Source: OFTM382 sp964448185 (lineage in GTDB: Bacteria > Planctomycetota > Phycisphaerae > Phycisphaerales > UBA1924). Taken from it: DNA of 26,443 bases. The translations under genes and the position numbers were made by a program. The notes beneath the pieces were generated by a model. That model was not told the origin of the DNA, made no database searches, and worked only from the letters and a program-made list of their open reading frames with translations. The stretch spans positions 1-26,443 of the forward strand of contig CAYUVO010000027.1 of the NCBI GenBank assembly GCA_964448185.1. The letters are read 5' to 3'. Shown here piece by piece: positions 14,917 to 23,186 of this stretch; position 1 is the stretch's first letter; every line of letters begins with the position of its first letter.

Positions 14917-16151
14917 GCGAGCGAAGCCGGGGCGTCCCAGAGGGTGTCGTCCGGTGTGATCTGCTCGGAGTGATACACCGGGTCGCGTTGCTGGGCGCGG
15001 TCCATGGCGATGAGCACCCCTAGGCAGGCTGCGGTGAGCATCCAGCCCGTGCCGCCCGCAGAAAGCAACGGCAGCGCGATGCCCTTGGTCGGCCCGAGCC
15101 CTGTGACGACGACCATATTGATCAGCGCCTGAATGCCGACGGTGGCTATGACCCCGACGCCAAAGAGCTGGAGCATCCGGTCTCGCTCGCGGCTGATGAT
15201 CCGCATGGCAGCGAGCAAGATCGCGGTATAGAGCCCGGTGACGATGAGTGCCCCGAGCAGGCCGAGTTCTTCGCAGATGACCGCGAAGAGAAAGTCGGTG
15301 CGGTCTTCGGGGAGGTAGCCGAATTTTTGGAGGCCGTTGCCGAGTCCTCGCCCTACGCCTTGGCCGTTGGCGATGGCGATCATGGACTGGATCATGTGGT
15401 AGCCGTGGGTCTCGGGATAGGCGAACGGGTCGAGGAAGGCGAGGATGCGCCTTGCTCGGTAGGCACTGGTGACGATGAGCAGCACCACCGCAGCGATCGC
15501 CGGGGGGACGAACAACGCGAGGTGCCAGATGCGTGCGCCCGCTGCGAGCAGCATCACGCCCACGACCATTCCCATGAGCACACCCGTGCCCAAGTCTTCG
15601 ATCGCCACAAGCCCGACCACGAGCCCCGAGCCGATGGCCACGGGCATCAGCCCGGTCAGCAGCCGATCGAGCACTCCTTGGCGGACGACCGCGTACCACG
15701 CGACCGCAGCGACCAAAGCCCATTTGGCGATCTCGGAGGGCTGGAACGAGAACGAGCCGATGCCGACCCATCGAGACGAGCCGTTGACGGTCTTGCCTAG
15801 ACCGGGGATATAGACCAGAGCGAGCACCGCAAGGATCGCAGCGACCATGAGCACCCAGCCGATGAGGGTGCGCCAACTGTTCAGCGGCTCTGAGCCTTCG
15901 GCTTGATGACCATGCGTAAGTCCGGCCAATCGGCGAATCGGCAGGAAGCTGGCGATGGCGAGCAGGGTGAGGGCCACGGCCGCGTAGATGGTGTTTTTCG
16001 AGAGCAGGATGGATTCGAGGGTGATCCCGGTGGTGGAGTAGCCGTTGACGCCTAGTGGAGCGACGCGCATGCCTGCGCTGTTGACCATCAGCGTGCCCAT
16101 GCACAGCAGGGCAAGCACACTGAGCGCGATGATGTGACCTGGCCTGAGCAT
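14913..16151 (-). CDS. ftsW: SEDS-family peptidoglycan glycosyltransferase FtsW
   Basis: This 412-residue polytopic membrane protein of the SEDS family (FtsW/RodA/SpoVE) polymerises lipid II. Many hydrophobic segments are spread through the sequence. Family signatures are NGSSRWVGIGSFSFQPSEIAK, a loop with NGLQKFGYLPEDRTDFLFAV and CEELGLLGAL (containing the essential Asp), and GLGPTKGIALPLLSAGG near the C-terminus. FtsW is preferred over RodA because murG follows directly, as in the division and cell-wall cluster of many bacteria. ATG 16151 begins the first membrane segment; the open frame upstream runs through an intergenic repeat and is not coding. The pair overlaps by 4 bp. No penicillin-binding partner gene is adjacent. 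Confidence 0.93.
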   Translation of the reverse strand: MLRPGHIIALSVLALLCMGTLMVNSAGMRVAPLGVNGYSTTGITLESILLSKNTIYAAVALTLLAIASFLPIRRLAGLTHGHQAEGSEPLNSWRTLIGWVLMVAAILAVLALVYIPGLGKTVNGSSRWVGIGSFSFQPSEIAKWALVAAVAWYAVVRQGVLDRLLTGLMPVAIGSGLVVGLVAIEDLGTGVLMGMVVGVMLLAAGARIWHLALFVPPAIAAVVLLIVTSAYRARRILAFLDPFAYPETHGYHMIQSMIAIANGQGVGRGLGNGLQKFGYLPEDRTDFLFAVICEELGLLGALIVTGLYTAILLAAMRIISRERDRMLQLFGVGVIATVGIQALINMVVVTGLGPTKGIALPLLSAGGTGWMLTAACLGVLIAMDRAQQRDPVYHSEQITPDDTLWDAPASLA

Positions 16152-16222
16152 CTCAGAGGCTATCGGCCTAGGAGGCGTTCGGGGTGCAGAGATGGGATGC
16201 AACGAACATCGCCCCAGCAGAT

Positions 16223-16249
16223 CCCCTTCGCTGACACTCGGGGCTTGTA
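16223..16249 (+). repeat. Dispersed intergenic repeat family A, copy 1
   Basis: The unit reads CCCCTTCGCTGACACTCGGG followed by GCTTGT. It matches copies at 25621-25646 and 25711-25736 in all but a few positions (CCCCyTCGyTrACACTCGGG). It lies between rimO and ftsW. The ends CCCC and GGGG can pair weakly. Confidence 0.75.
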
Positions 16250-16267
16250 GAGGAGAGCACTCACTCG

Positions 16268-17902
16268 CTACTCGGCACAGAGCAACGCCTCGGGGACCGC
16301 GACGAGGTCGTAGCCCGAGGAGTCGATGACGGCACATCGGGTAAACTCGCCGATGGCCAGCGGCTCGACCGAATGCACCAAGGTCACCGCGTCGATCTGC
16401 GGAGCCTGAAAGTACGCCCGGCCTCGATAGACGGGGGTGCCGTCTTCGCTGACCCCGGCTTGTGATTCGATGAGCACGTCGAGGCGAAGCCCTGAATCGG
16501 CCGGGGATTGTGGATCAAACTGCGCGGCGAGGAACTCGGACTGCTCGAAGGCGAGCGTTTGCTGGAGCGCCATGATCTCGTCTTTGCGTTGGCGTTTGAC
16601 GTCATCGGGGACCGCAAGCTTGGGGTCGGCTTCCATGGTCCCCGCGGGGGTGCCATCCTCAGCGGAATATTCAAAGACCCCGAGGGCCTCGAAGGAGTGT
16701 TCTTCGATAAAATCGAGGAGTTGGCGGTGGTCTTGGTCGGTCTCGCCCGGGAACCCGCTGATGAAGGTGGTGCGGACCGCGAGCCCGGGGATGCGTTCAC
16801 GGAGCGTATGGATGAGTGTGGATTGCTGCTCGGCTTTGACGTGCCTTCGCATGGCGGTGAGCATGGTGTTAGAGGCGTGCTGGAGGGGGATGTCGATGTA
16901 GGGGACGAGACAGGAGGTCTCGCAGAGGTGTGCGAAGGCGTCGATGAACTCGTCGCGGAAGTTGCTCGGGTAGGCGTACATGAGCCGGACCCATCGGGCG
17001 AGGCCATCGGCTTGGGTGGCCTCATCGGCTGCGGCGCACACGGTGCGGAGCAGATCGGGGAGCCCCCCGGTGCGTGTGCTTTGGTTCCAGCCTTGGCCGA
17101 TGTCGTCGCCATAGCTCGTGGTGTCTTGGCCGATCAGGCACAGCTCGCGTGCATCATCGGCACAGAGCTCAAGGGCTTCGTCACGGATCGCGTCGAGTGG
17201 CTTGGAACGCATCTTGCCACGGATCGAGGGGATGGTGCAGAAGGCGCACGCCTGATTGCAGCCCTCGGAAATGCGCAGATACGCGAAGTGTCGCGGCGTG
17301 AGTCGCAGACGTCCAGCGTCGGACTCGAAGTAGCCCACGCCTTTGCCGTCCTTGCCGTTGACGGTGAGGCCCACGGTGTTTCGGCCCTCGTCCTTGGCTT
17401 TGACAATGGCGTTGGCATGGATCCAGTAGGGCGGGGTGTCGTCGCCGGTGATCTCGGTTGAACCCGGGCCGCGGACCGCTTCGATGATGTGATCGCGGTC
17501 GAAGACTCCGACCATCGAGTCGATACCCGGGACCCATTGGGCGAGCTTGGCTCGGTGTCGTTGGACGAGGCAGCCCGCGACGATGACCCGTTTGACGCGG
17601 CCTTCTTGTTTGGCTTTGACGGCGGCACGGATGACGCCCAGGGATTCTTCTTTGGACGATTCGAGAAAGCCGCAGGTGTTGATGACGACTGCGTCGGCGT
17701 CGTCGATGGAGTGGTCGGAGGAGTGAGCAGCATCGAGATCGGTATTGGTCGAATCGTCGTGTGGGGCAGAGGGTTCGGTGGCCGAGACGGGCAGCATGCC
17801 GTCCTCTGCGAGCAACCCGAGCATTTTTTCGGAGTCCACGAGGTTTTTAGGGCATCCCAAGCTGATGAATGAGACGGTCGAGATGGGTTCGGCTTTGGGC
17901 AT
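16268..17902 (-). CDS. rimO: Ribosomal protein uS12 methylthiotransferase RimO
   Basis: This radical-SAM enzyme methylthiolates a conserved aspartate of ribosomal protein S12. At 544 residues it is about 100 longer than E. coli RimO. The three cysteines for the N-terminal [4Fe-4S] cluster are C17 (SLGCPKNLVDSE), C77 (NTCGFLESSKEES) and C111 (AGCLVQRH). The radical-SAM cluster motif is C215-x3-C219-x2-C222 (GCNQACAFCTIP). ISGFPGETDQDH and a C-terminal TRAM-like domain follow. The extra length comes from an acidic, Ser/Asp-rich insert (about 37-68) and a second insert (about 155-198) before the radical-SAM core. RimO rather than MiaB is indicated by SLGCPKNLVDSE. ATG 17902 fits the family start. 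It is alone in its orientation block, with a repeat hairpin on either side. Confidence 0.95.
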   Translation of the reverse strand: MPKAEPISTVSFISLGCPKNLVDSEKMLGLLAEDGMLPVSATEPSAPHDDSTNTDLDAAHSSDHSIDDADAVVINTCGFLESSKEESLGVIRAAVKAKQEGRVKRVIVAGCLVQRHRAKLAQWVPGIDSMVGVFDRDHIIEAVRGPGSTEITGDDTPPYWIHANAIVKAKDEGRNTVGLTVNGKDGKGVGYFESDAGRLRLTPRHFAYLRISEGCNQACAFCTIPSIRGKMRSKPLDAIRDEALELCADDARELCLIGQDTTSYGDDIGQGWNQSTRTGGLPDLLRTVCAAADEATQADGLARWVRLMYAYPSNFRDEFIDAFAHLCETSCLVPYIDIPLQHASNTMLTAMRRHVKAEQQSTLIHTLRERIPGLAVRTTFISGFPGETDQDHRQLLDFIEEHSFEALGVFEYSAEDGTPAGTMEADPKLAVPDDVKRQRKDEIMALQQTLAFEQSEFLAAQFDPQSPADSGLRLDVLIESQAGVSEDGTPVYRGRAYFQAPQIDAVTLVHSVEPLAIGEFTRCAVIDSSGYDLVAVPEALLCAE

Positions 17903-17949
17903 GTCAGCCCGAACGATACGCGGGCAGCAGGGGGCGGGGACACAAAGCC

Positions 17950-17969
17950 CCGTGGGCTCCCGCCCACGG
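17950..17969. repeat. GC hairpin upstream of rimO
   Basis: CCGTGGG-CTCCCG-CCCACGG is a perfect 7-bp stem with a 6-nt loop, about 48 bp before the rimO start. It is adjacent to repeat family B copy 2 and looks like a further dispersed palindromic unit. It could act as a terminator for the upstream gene. Confidence 0.5.
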
Positions 17970-17997
17970 CTCGAACGTCTCTCGATTCAGAAAGTCA

Positions 17998-18030
17998 GAT
18001 CATCGAGCCCCTCGCGGAAGCGAGGCGGTG
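17998..18030. repeat. Hairpin repeat (family B, copy 2), likely terminator
   Basis: This is nearly identical to 7313-7345 (one difference over 33 bp), with the stem CCTCGC-GGAA-GCGAGG. It starts 4 bp after the stop codon of the MshEN-like gene, in the same kind of 3'-end position as copy 1. Confidence 0.65.
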
Positions 18031-18033
18031 TTG

Positions 18034-18519
18034 CTAGCTCGCTTCGGAGACCGGGCGATTGCCGGTCAGGGCAGATTCGTCGAGCCCGGCCATCGGGTAG
18101 TGCTCTTGGAGAGCGATCGCGAGCCGATCTGGGTCGGCGAGCTCGAAGAGGCAGCCCCCAGCGAGCCTCCAGCCCGCGAAGCGAACGGCTTTGACGAGCA
18201 TGGCCGGGCAGGTGCAGAGCCGAAGATCGGGTCCGCGCTGATCGAGCGGCAGGATGCCAAACTGCCACGCCTGACGACGATCAATCAAGCCCAGTGCTTC
18301 ACGCGCGGGCATGATGATCGCCGGGTCGATGCGCTGAGGATAGGCGATGAGCTGCTCGGCCCAGGCGCGTTCAACGTCGGCGGGCTTGACGCCAAAGAGC
18401 TCCTCAGCGATGACTCCAAACGGGCGTGGATGCTCGCGCTGCACCCAGAGGATCTGGTCGCGCTGCTGGGGGGTGATGATGCTTTGGTCTACCAGAAGGT
18501 TGCCGAGTCGTGGGATCAT
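18034..18519 (-). CDS. Stand-alone GspE-N/MshEN-like domain protein
   Basis: This 161-residue protein consists essentially of one GspE N-terminal (MshEN-like) domain with no ATPase. Residues 4-26 read RLGNLLVDQSIITPQQRDQI then LWVQ, close to the cyclic-di-GMP-binding MshEN pattern RLGxx-hydrophobic pair-xxG-hydrophobic pair-x4-L-x3-L-x2-Q. Two positions deviate: the Gly is Ser and the first Leu is Arg. The rest (FGVIAEELFGVKPADVERAW, YPQRIDPAIIMPAREALGLI) follows the second half of such domains. ATG 18519 has a GGAG six bases upstream and starts at the motif; ATG 18546 is an in-frame alternative. A GGDEF gene and a GspE/PilB gene elsewhere in the window give a plausible context. Ligand binding is inference. 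Confidence 0.8.
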   Translation of the reverse strand: MIPRLGNLLVDQSIITPQQRDQILWVQREHPRPFGVIAEELFGVKPADVERAWAEQLIAYPQRIDPAIIMPAREALGLIDRRQAWQFGILPLDQRGPDLRLCTCPAMLVKAVRFAGWRLAGGCLFELADPDRLAIALQEHYPMAGLDESALTGNRPVSEAS

Positions 18520-18756
18520 CGAGTGCTCCGTGTGGCCGCCCAACATGCGAGAGAGAAGGCAGGGAAAGAAGACAATGGGTGCTGGAGATGGTGCATCGGT
18601 TGTTGAGCGGTGCGCGCGCAGCGGGTGATGGCACGCGGCCAGAGGTCGTGCCCGTTGGACGGGTCACAGGCGGTTGCGCGGGCTTGGTCGGTCCGCGAAC
18701 CTGCGGCCGGGGATTCTCGGACGCCGAGGATTCGTCAGGTCGAGTAGACTGCGCGG

Positions 18757-19221
18757 ATGCAAGAAGCTGGAGACATCACGCCCGATCGACTCGTCTTGAT
18801 TGTGGTTGGTTCAGGACTCGAAGCAGAGATCGAGGACCGACCCTTGGCGCACGCTCTGGCGGGTCGGTGCTGCGCAGCTCTCGATGACGCGGTCGAGGGA
18901 CCCGCTGGGACCATGCGGGCGGTGGTGTGTACGGATCTGTGGTATCTCAACGAATCATCGGTGCGGGCCGCTCCGGCGCTCGCGGTGGGCGGGCCACAGC
19001 GCAACGCGCTGACGGCGCACCTGACTGCGCAGCTCCCTCGACGGTTCGGTGAGCAAGGCCAATGGGTGATCCAGAGGCCCGACGACGCGGACGATCTGGT
19101 GGTGCTGATGTGGGGCGAAGCCGAGGAACAGACGCGATGTGCTGTGCGCACGTTCGCGGAAGAGATGCTCGAAGCATTTATCGGCGCGAGCGTGGTGCGT
19201 GCGAGCCGGTTGACGCCGTAG
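18757..19221 (+). CDS. Conserved hypothetical protein (DLWYLN / GGPxxNALTA motifs)
   Basis: This 154-residue soluble protein is a single plus-strand gene among minus-strand neighbours. It alternates strands and helices: RLVLIVVGSGLEAEIEDRPL, then AVVCTDLWYLNES (about 56-68), LAVGGPQRNALTAHL (75-89), DDLVVLMWGEAEEQTRC, and a helical end. I recall similar DLWYLN...GGPGVNALTAYL proteins from planctomycetes with no assigned function. There is no Shine-Dalgarno site. A TAGACT element (18745-18750) sits so close to ATG 18757 that a leaderless transcript is conceivable, but no good -35 accompanies it. It converges on mnmE with only 12 bp between stop codons. I cannot assign a function. An open frame on the opposite strand (18735-19427) is rejected because it overlaps mnmE and has biased Ser/Arg content. 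Confidence 0.75.
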   Translation: MQEAGDITPDRLVLIVVGSGLEAEIEDRPLAHALAGRCCAALDDAVEGPAGTMRAVVCTDLWYLNESSVRAAPALAVGGPQRNALTAHLTAQLPRRFGEQGQWVIQRPDDADDLVVLMWGEAEEQTRCAVRTFAEEMLEAFIGASVVRASRLTP

Positions 19222-19233
19222 GACACAGGCCGG

Positions 19234-20619
19234 TTACTTCCCGACACAGAACGTACTAAAGACCAGCCCGAGCACCTGATCGGGTTCGATGCGGCCCACC
19301 AGCGGCGACATCGCGTCGAGGGCAGATCGCAGATCGCTTGCGAGTACTTCGCTTTGATGCAGATGATCGAGCGCACACAGGAGGTACTCCGCGGTGTCGC
19401 GGAGAGCGGCGGCGTGTCGGGGAGCAACTCCCGCAGCCGAGCTCGCCGAGGTGGAGGTCAGCTCGTTGACGCGGTGAGCGATGGCGGAACGCAGATCGGC
19501 TAGGCCGAAGTGGTCGATGGCGCACACAGGGATGGCGCACACAGGGATGGCGTCGGCGGACAACGGTCCCGGTCGGTCGGCTTTGGTGCGCACACGGATG
19601 ATGGATCCAGCGCGGTCTTCGAGCAGAGTGTCAATATCAGCGTTGAGATCGGGTGCGCACACGATGAACACGTCGGCATGTGCAAGCACTTCGCGTGCGC
19701 AGCGTTGAGACTCGATGCCAATGGGATCAGCAAGCGACGCATCAAGCCCGGGAAGGTCAATCAGCTCGACGGGCATTGCGGTCAGCGGGCGCAGATCCAT
19801 CGGCTCGGAGATGGCATCGCGAGTGGTGCCCGCTTGTTCGGACGTGATGGTTCGCGCGATGCCGAGCAGGGCGTTGAACAGCGTGCTTTTGCCGGCGTTG
19901 GGCGGGCCGACAAGGGCGACACGCACCGCGCCGGTGCGCACGAGAGAGGGTGCAGCAGCGTTCATGGCTGCGCGGAGTGCATGGAGCCGATCACGCAGCG
20001 CCTCGGGAGTGATCGCGACGACGTCTTCTTGATCGGTGAAATCAATGCCCGCCTCGGTGAGCGCGAGCAGATTGGCGAGATCATCAGCCCACGATTGATG
20101 CAGCTCGCCCGCTTGGCCCGAGGTGAGCTGACGGGCTGCTTGCCATTGGTCTTGGGTGTTGGCTGCGATGAGTGCCGCGATGCCCTCGGCCTGGCTCAGC
20201 GAGAGCCGACCGGCGAGATAGGCACGGGCGCTGAACTCGCCTGGCTCGGCGGGACGAACATCCGCGTGCGCACAGAGCCGGTCGATGATGCGTTTGACCA
20301 GCGTGCGGTTGCTCGGCAGGATCAGCTCGGCGGAGAGCTCGCCCGTGAAGCTTTGGCCATGCGGGTAGACCATGAGCTGCGCGGGCAGCGAGCTGGGCGC
20401 GCGGTCGGTTGCATGATCGAGGCAGAGGTTGAGGATGACGCGCGAGCAGCTTCGCTTGGTGTGCGTCGGCGGAGTTGACGCAGAAAACAGAGGCTCGAAC
20501 GCGGAGATGCTCGCTGGGCCACTGAGGCGGATGAGGGCGTGGGTGGCGGTTGTGGATGATGCGGTGCCCGGCGTGATGGGGCCGGTGGCGAGAGCGGTGA
20601 TGGTGTCGCCCGTGCGCAC
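19234..20619 (-). CDS. mnmE: tRNA uridine-5-carboxymethylaminomethyl modification GTPase MnmE
   Basis: This 461-residue GTPase works with MnmG to modify the wobble uridine (U34) of certain tRNAs. The N-terminal formyl-THF-binding domain starts with DTITALATGPI and contains TGELSAELILPSNRTLVKRI and RPAEPGEFSARAYLAGRLSL. The G domain has G1 GPPNAGKST (about 236-244), the G2 region AGTTRDAIS, G3 DLPG, and a G4 reading TKAD in place of the usual NKxD. The C-terminus ends FSTFCVGK, the catalytic C-x-G-K motif. The length is near the usual 455. The start is GTG 20619. MnmG is not in the window. Confidence 0.95.
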   Translation of the reverse strand: MRTGDTITALATGPITPGTASSTTATHALIRLSGPASISAFEPLFSASTPPTHTKRSCSRVILNLCLDHATDRAPSSLPAQLMVYPHGQSFTGELSAELILPSNRTLVKRIIDRLCAHADVRPAEPGEFSARAYLAGRLSLSQAEGIAALIAANTQDQWQAARQLTSGQAGELHQSWADDLANLLALTEAGIDFTDQEDVVAITPEALRDRLHALRAAMNAAAPSLVRTGAVRVALVGPPNAGKSTLFNALLGIARTITSEQAGTTRDAISEPMDLRPLTAMPVELIDLPGLDASLADPIGIESQRCAREVLAHADVFIVCAPDLNADIDTLLEDRAGSIIRVRTKADRPGPLSADAIPVCAIPVCAIDHFGLADLRSAIAHRVNELTSTSASSAAGVAPRHAAALRDTAEYLLCALDHLHQSEVLASDLRSALDAMSPLVGRIEPDQVLGLVFSTFCVGK

Positions 20620-20683
20620 GCGGGGAATCCTTTCGAGAGGACCGCTCCCTTACGGTCGCGGCTCGTAAGAGAGAGTGCGAGCG

Positions 20684-23077
20684 TCAGCGTTTTTTCTTGT
20701 ACTTGCGTTCGGGCTGCTCGGGTTTGGCCATGCGTGGTTCACGCTTGGGCGAGCGGTGGTCTTGGAGGGCGCGTTGTCGTTGTTGTTCTTCGAGGGCGAC
20801 GGCGAGACGGTGGCGGAGGGAGCCGGGCTTGGGCGGGCTCTTGACTTTCTTCTTTTTCTTTTTATTGAGATTTTCCGGCTCGAGCATGTCGTTTTTGTCC
20901 ATGTGGGCACGGATCCACTTGGTTTCAAAGATGGCGAGCAGCGAGTTGGTGATGAAGTAGAGGGAGAGGCCGCTGGGTGCGTTGTACATGAAGATGGGGA
21001 ACATGAAGACGCTGATGAGGCGCATCATTTTCTGCTGGCTCTCTTGCTCGGGGGTCATCGCGGCGCTGGCGGGCGGCGTGAGGTATTTCTGGTGAACGTA
21101 GAACACCGCACCGAGCAGGAGCGGGAGGATGTTGAATGATTGGATGGATCCCATGAGGGGCACGGAGAAGCCGGTGCCGCCGAAGGAGATGGCTCGATCG
21201 GGTTCTGAGAGGTCGCCCATGAAGAGCCAGGCGTGGTTGGTGAGGTTCTGGAAGACGCCGAAGAAGGCGGGTTCGTGGCGGAGGTCGTAGGTGAAGTAGA
21301 GGGTTGCGTAGAGGGCGATCCAGACGGGGCTCTGGAGGAACATGGGCAGGCAGCCGAGGAAGCCCGCGGGGCTGATGCCTTCTTCACGCCAGAGCTTGGA
21401 CATCTCTTCGCGCATCTTGGTGGGGTCGTCTTTGTAGCGTTCCTGGATTTTTTTCTGTTTGGGCGCCATGCCCTGCATCTGCTTGCCGAAGCGTTGCATT
21501 TTGATCTGGCTCCACCGGGTGACGGGGTGGAGGAGGGTGCGGACGACAACAACGAGAAGGATGATCGAGAGCGCCCAGTCGTAGGTGATCGAGTGGAGGA
21601 GATCGAGGAGTCCTCTGAGCGGTGAGGTGAGCCAGGTGAAGGTGCAGAAGGAGCATGGCCCGCCGAAGTTGTAGACGACGATGGTGTCGAGCCCGAGAGC
21701 TGCTCCGATGGGTTCGGCTCGGATCTTGGTCTGAGAGAGCGGCCCGGCATAGAGCCCCCAGCTCTGGCTTGCGGTGCCGCCTTGGGCGACGGTCATGGGC
21801 TGGGCGACGATCGAGAGCGCCATCAGCGGGTCGTTGACTGTTTTGTTGCCGAACAGACCGCTTTTGAGCTCTGGTTTGTTGATGACGACCCGCTCGACAC
21901 GGACCACATCGCGGAACAGACGGTCAATCGCTGAGGAGTTGGGATCACTCAGGGAGACCGAATCGGGGAGGTCTTTGTGGAGGATGGCGGCGTAGTAGCG
22001 GCTGGTGACGCCCAGCCAGACGAGGTCGTGTTCTTTCTCGGTGCCCTTTAGGGTGGGCCAGACTTGTGCGACGGGTGCGTAGTTGCCGGTGGTGGCGTCG
22101 CGTTTGCCGAAGGTCTTTCTCCGAGGGATGAGGTAGGCATCGGCGGAGACGACGGTTCGGTTAGGGTCGATGGCGGGGCTTGCGAGGTAGCCAAAGCGGA
22201 CGCGGCGTTTGTCGCCGCCATAGCCCAGGGTGTCTTTGGGGTGATCGGTCAGGCCCGTGGTGACGAGCTGGGCGGTGAAGGGTGCATCGGTGAGGTTGTC
22301 GACGCGCTGTTCGAGATGGATGTTGTGGCTGTCGGGGTCGAGGGTGAAGATGCGGGTGATGCGGGCGACGTCCTGATCGGAGTCGTTGGCGATGATGGCC
22401 TCGAAGGTGCCGGGGGTGATTTCGCGCCAGACGACCGAGCCGGTGGGGGCGTAGTCGAGGTAGATGGTTTGGTTGCCCAGCGTGACCGAGGACGCGGCCA
22501 TCGGGGTGAGATAGAAGTCGTTGTGGGTGATGGTGCCCTGGACCTGGATGTGGTCCTCGGGGGCAATGGGGTTGCCAGCGAGGGCGTCTCGTTCGGCCTC
22601 GGAAGTGACAAATCCATCGGCGAGCCGCAGCGAGGAGATGCCCGCGTCGCGGAGATCAAACTCGGCGAAGAGCTTGATCGAGCCCTTTGGATCGAGCGAG
22701 CCCAGCGGCGAGGGCGGTGCGTCGGGCGCGTCGTAGGTTCGGGGATATAGACCGACAAGGGCGGGGTTGTCGGGGAGAGCTTGGGGGGCTTGTGGCGAGG
22801 TCGCTCGGGCGGTCGGTTGGGCAGGTTCTGTAGTGGTTTGAGGCTCTGCGTCGGCAGTCGGAGTGGGTGTTGGGGTGTCGGTTGTCGGGGTATCGGTCGA
22901 AGCGATCGCGGGGGGCGGAGTATTAGTGGTGGTGACAGGAGGTGAAGTTGTGGTGCCGCTGTTGCGGTTGGAGTTGTTGGTGGTGTTGACAGCGACGGCG
23001 ATCGCTAAGGCGATCGCGCCCGCTGCGAGCGCGAAGGGGACGATGATCCGGAGCACTGATTTTTTCCGTGGAGGCAT
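20684..23077 (-). CDS. yidC: Membrane protein insertase YidC
   Basis: This 797-residue Oxa1/YidC/Alb3 insertase is longer than E. coli YidC (548). A first membrane segment (about residues 9-30) follows the basic start MPPRKKSVLR. A long low-complexity Thr/Pro/Asn linker (about 31-110) and a large periplasmic beta-domain (about 115-480) come next. The insertase core (about 490-745) contains WALSIILLVVVVRTLLHPVT, the cytoplasmic coiled loop KMQRFGKQMQGMAPKQKKIQ, a conserved hydrophilic-groove region and FPIFMYNAPSGLSLYFITNS. The last 55 residues are strongly basic with a run of lysines, which in other YidC/Oxa1 proteins contacts the ribosome. A CSFC pair lies just before the core. rnpA and rpmH, frequent neighbours elsewhere, are not here; mnmE follows within 65 bp, as in many bacteria. 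Confidence 0.95.
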   Translation of the reverse strand: MPPRKKSVLRIIVPFALAAGAIALAIAVAVNTTNNSNRNSGTTTSPPVTTTNTPPPAIASTDTPTTDTPTPTPTADAEPQTTTEPAQPTARATSPQAPQALPDNPALVGLYPRTYDAPDAPPSPLGSLDPKGSIKLFAEFDLRDAGISSLRLADGFVTSEAERDALAGNPIAPEDHIQVQGTITHNDFYLTPMAASSVTLGNQTIYLDYAPTGSVVWREITPGTFEAIIANDSDQDVARITRIFTLDPDSHNIHLEQRVDNLTDAPFTAQLVTTGLTDHPKDTLGYGGDKRRVRFGYLASPAIDPNRTVVSADAYLIPRRKTFGKRDATTGNYAPVAQVWPTLKGTEKEHDLVWLGVTSRYYAAILHKDLPDSVSLSDPNSSAIDRLFRDVVRVERVVINKPELKSGLFGNKTVNDPLMALSIVAQPMTVAQGGTASQSWGLYAGPLSQTKIRAEPIGAALGLDTIVVYNFGGPCSFCTFTWLTSPLRGLLDLLHSITYDWALSIILLVVVVRTLLHPVTRWSQIKMQRFGKQMQGMAPKQKKIQERYKDDPTKMREEMSKLWREEGISPAGFLGCLPMFLQSPVWIALYATLYFTYDLRHEPAFFGVFQNLTNHAWLFMGDLSEPDRAISFGGTGFSVPLMGSIQSFNILPLLLGAVFYVHQKYLTPPASAAMTPEQESQQKMMRLISVFMFPIFMYNAPSGLSLYFITNSLLAIFETKWIRAHMDKNDMLEPENLNKKKKKKVKSPPKPGSLRHRLAVALEEQQRQRALQDHRSPKREPRMAKPEQPERKYKKKR

Positions 23078-23186
23078 AGGTAGCTTCGATGTCGTTTTGT
23101 GCGCACATGCCGGAGAGTGGTTCGGCGTGGCGGTGAGTGAGTGGGGGGGCGTGGATGGTTGCGGGGAGGGCTGGAGGGAACGGGGT

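Noticed and set aside
14917..16104. Long minus-strand frame leading into murG
   Set aside because: It is an Arg/His-rich shadow of ftsW in another frame; MurG homology starts at 14916.
22064..22750. Gly/Val-rich plus-strand frame opposite yidC
   Set aside because: Composition reflects the complementary strand of the YidC periplasmic domain; no family features.
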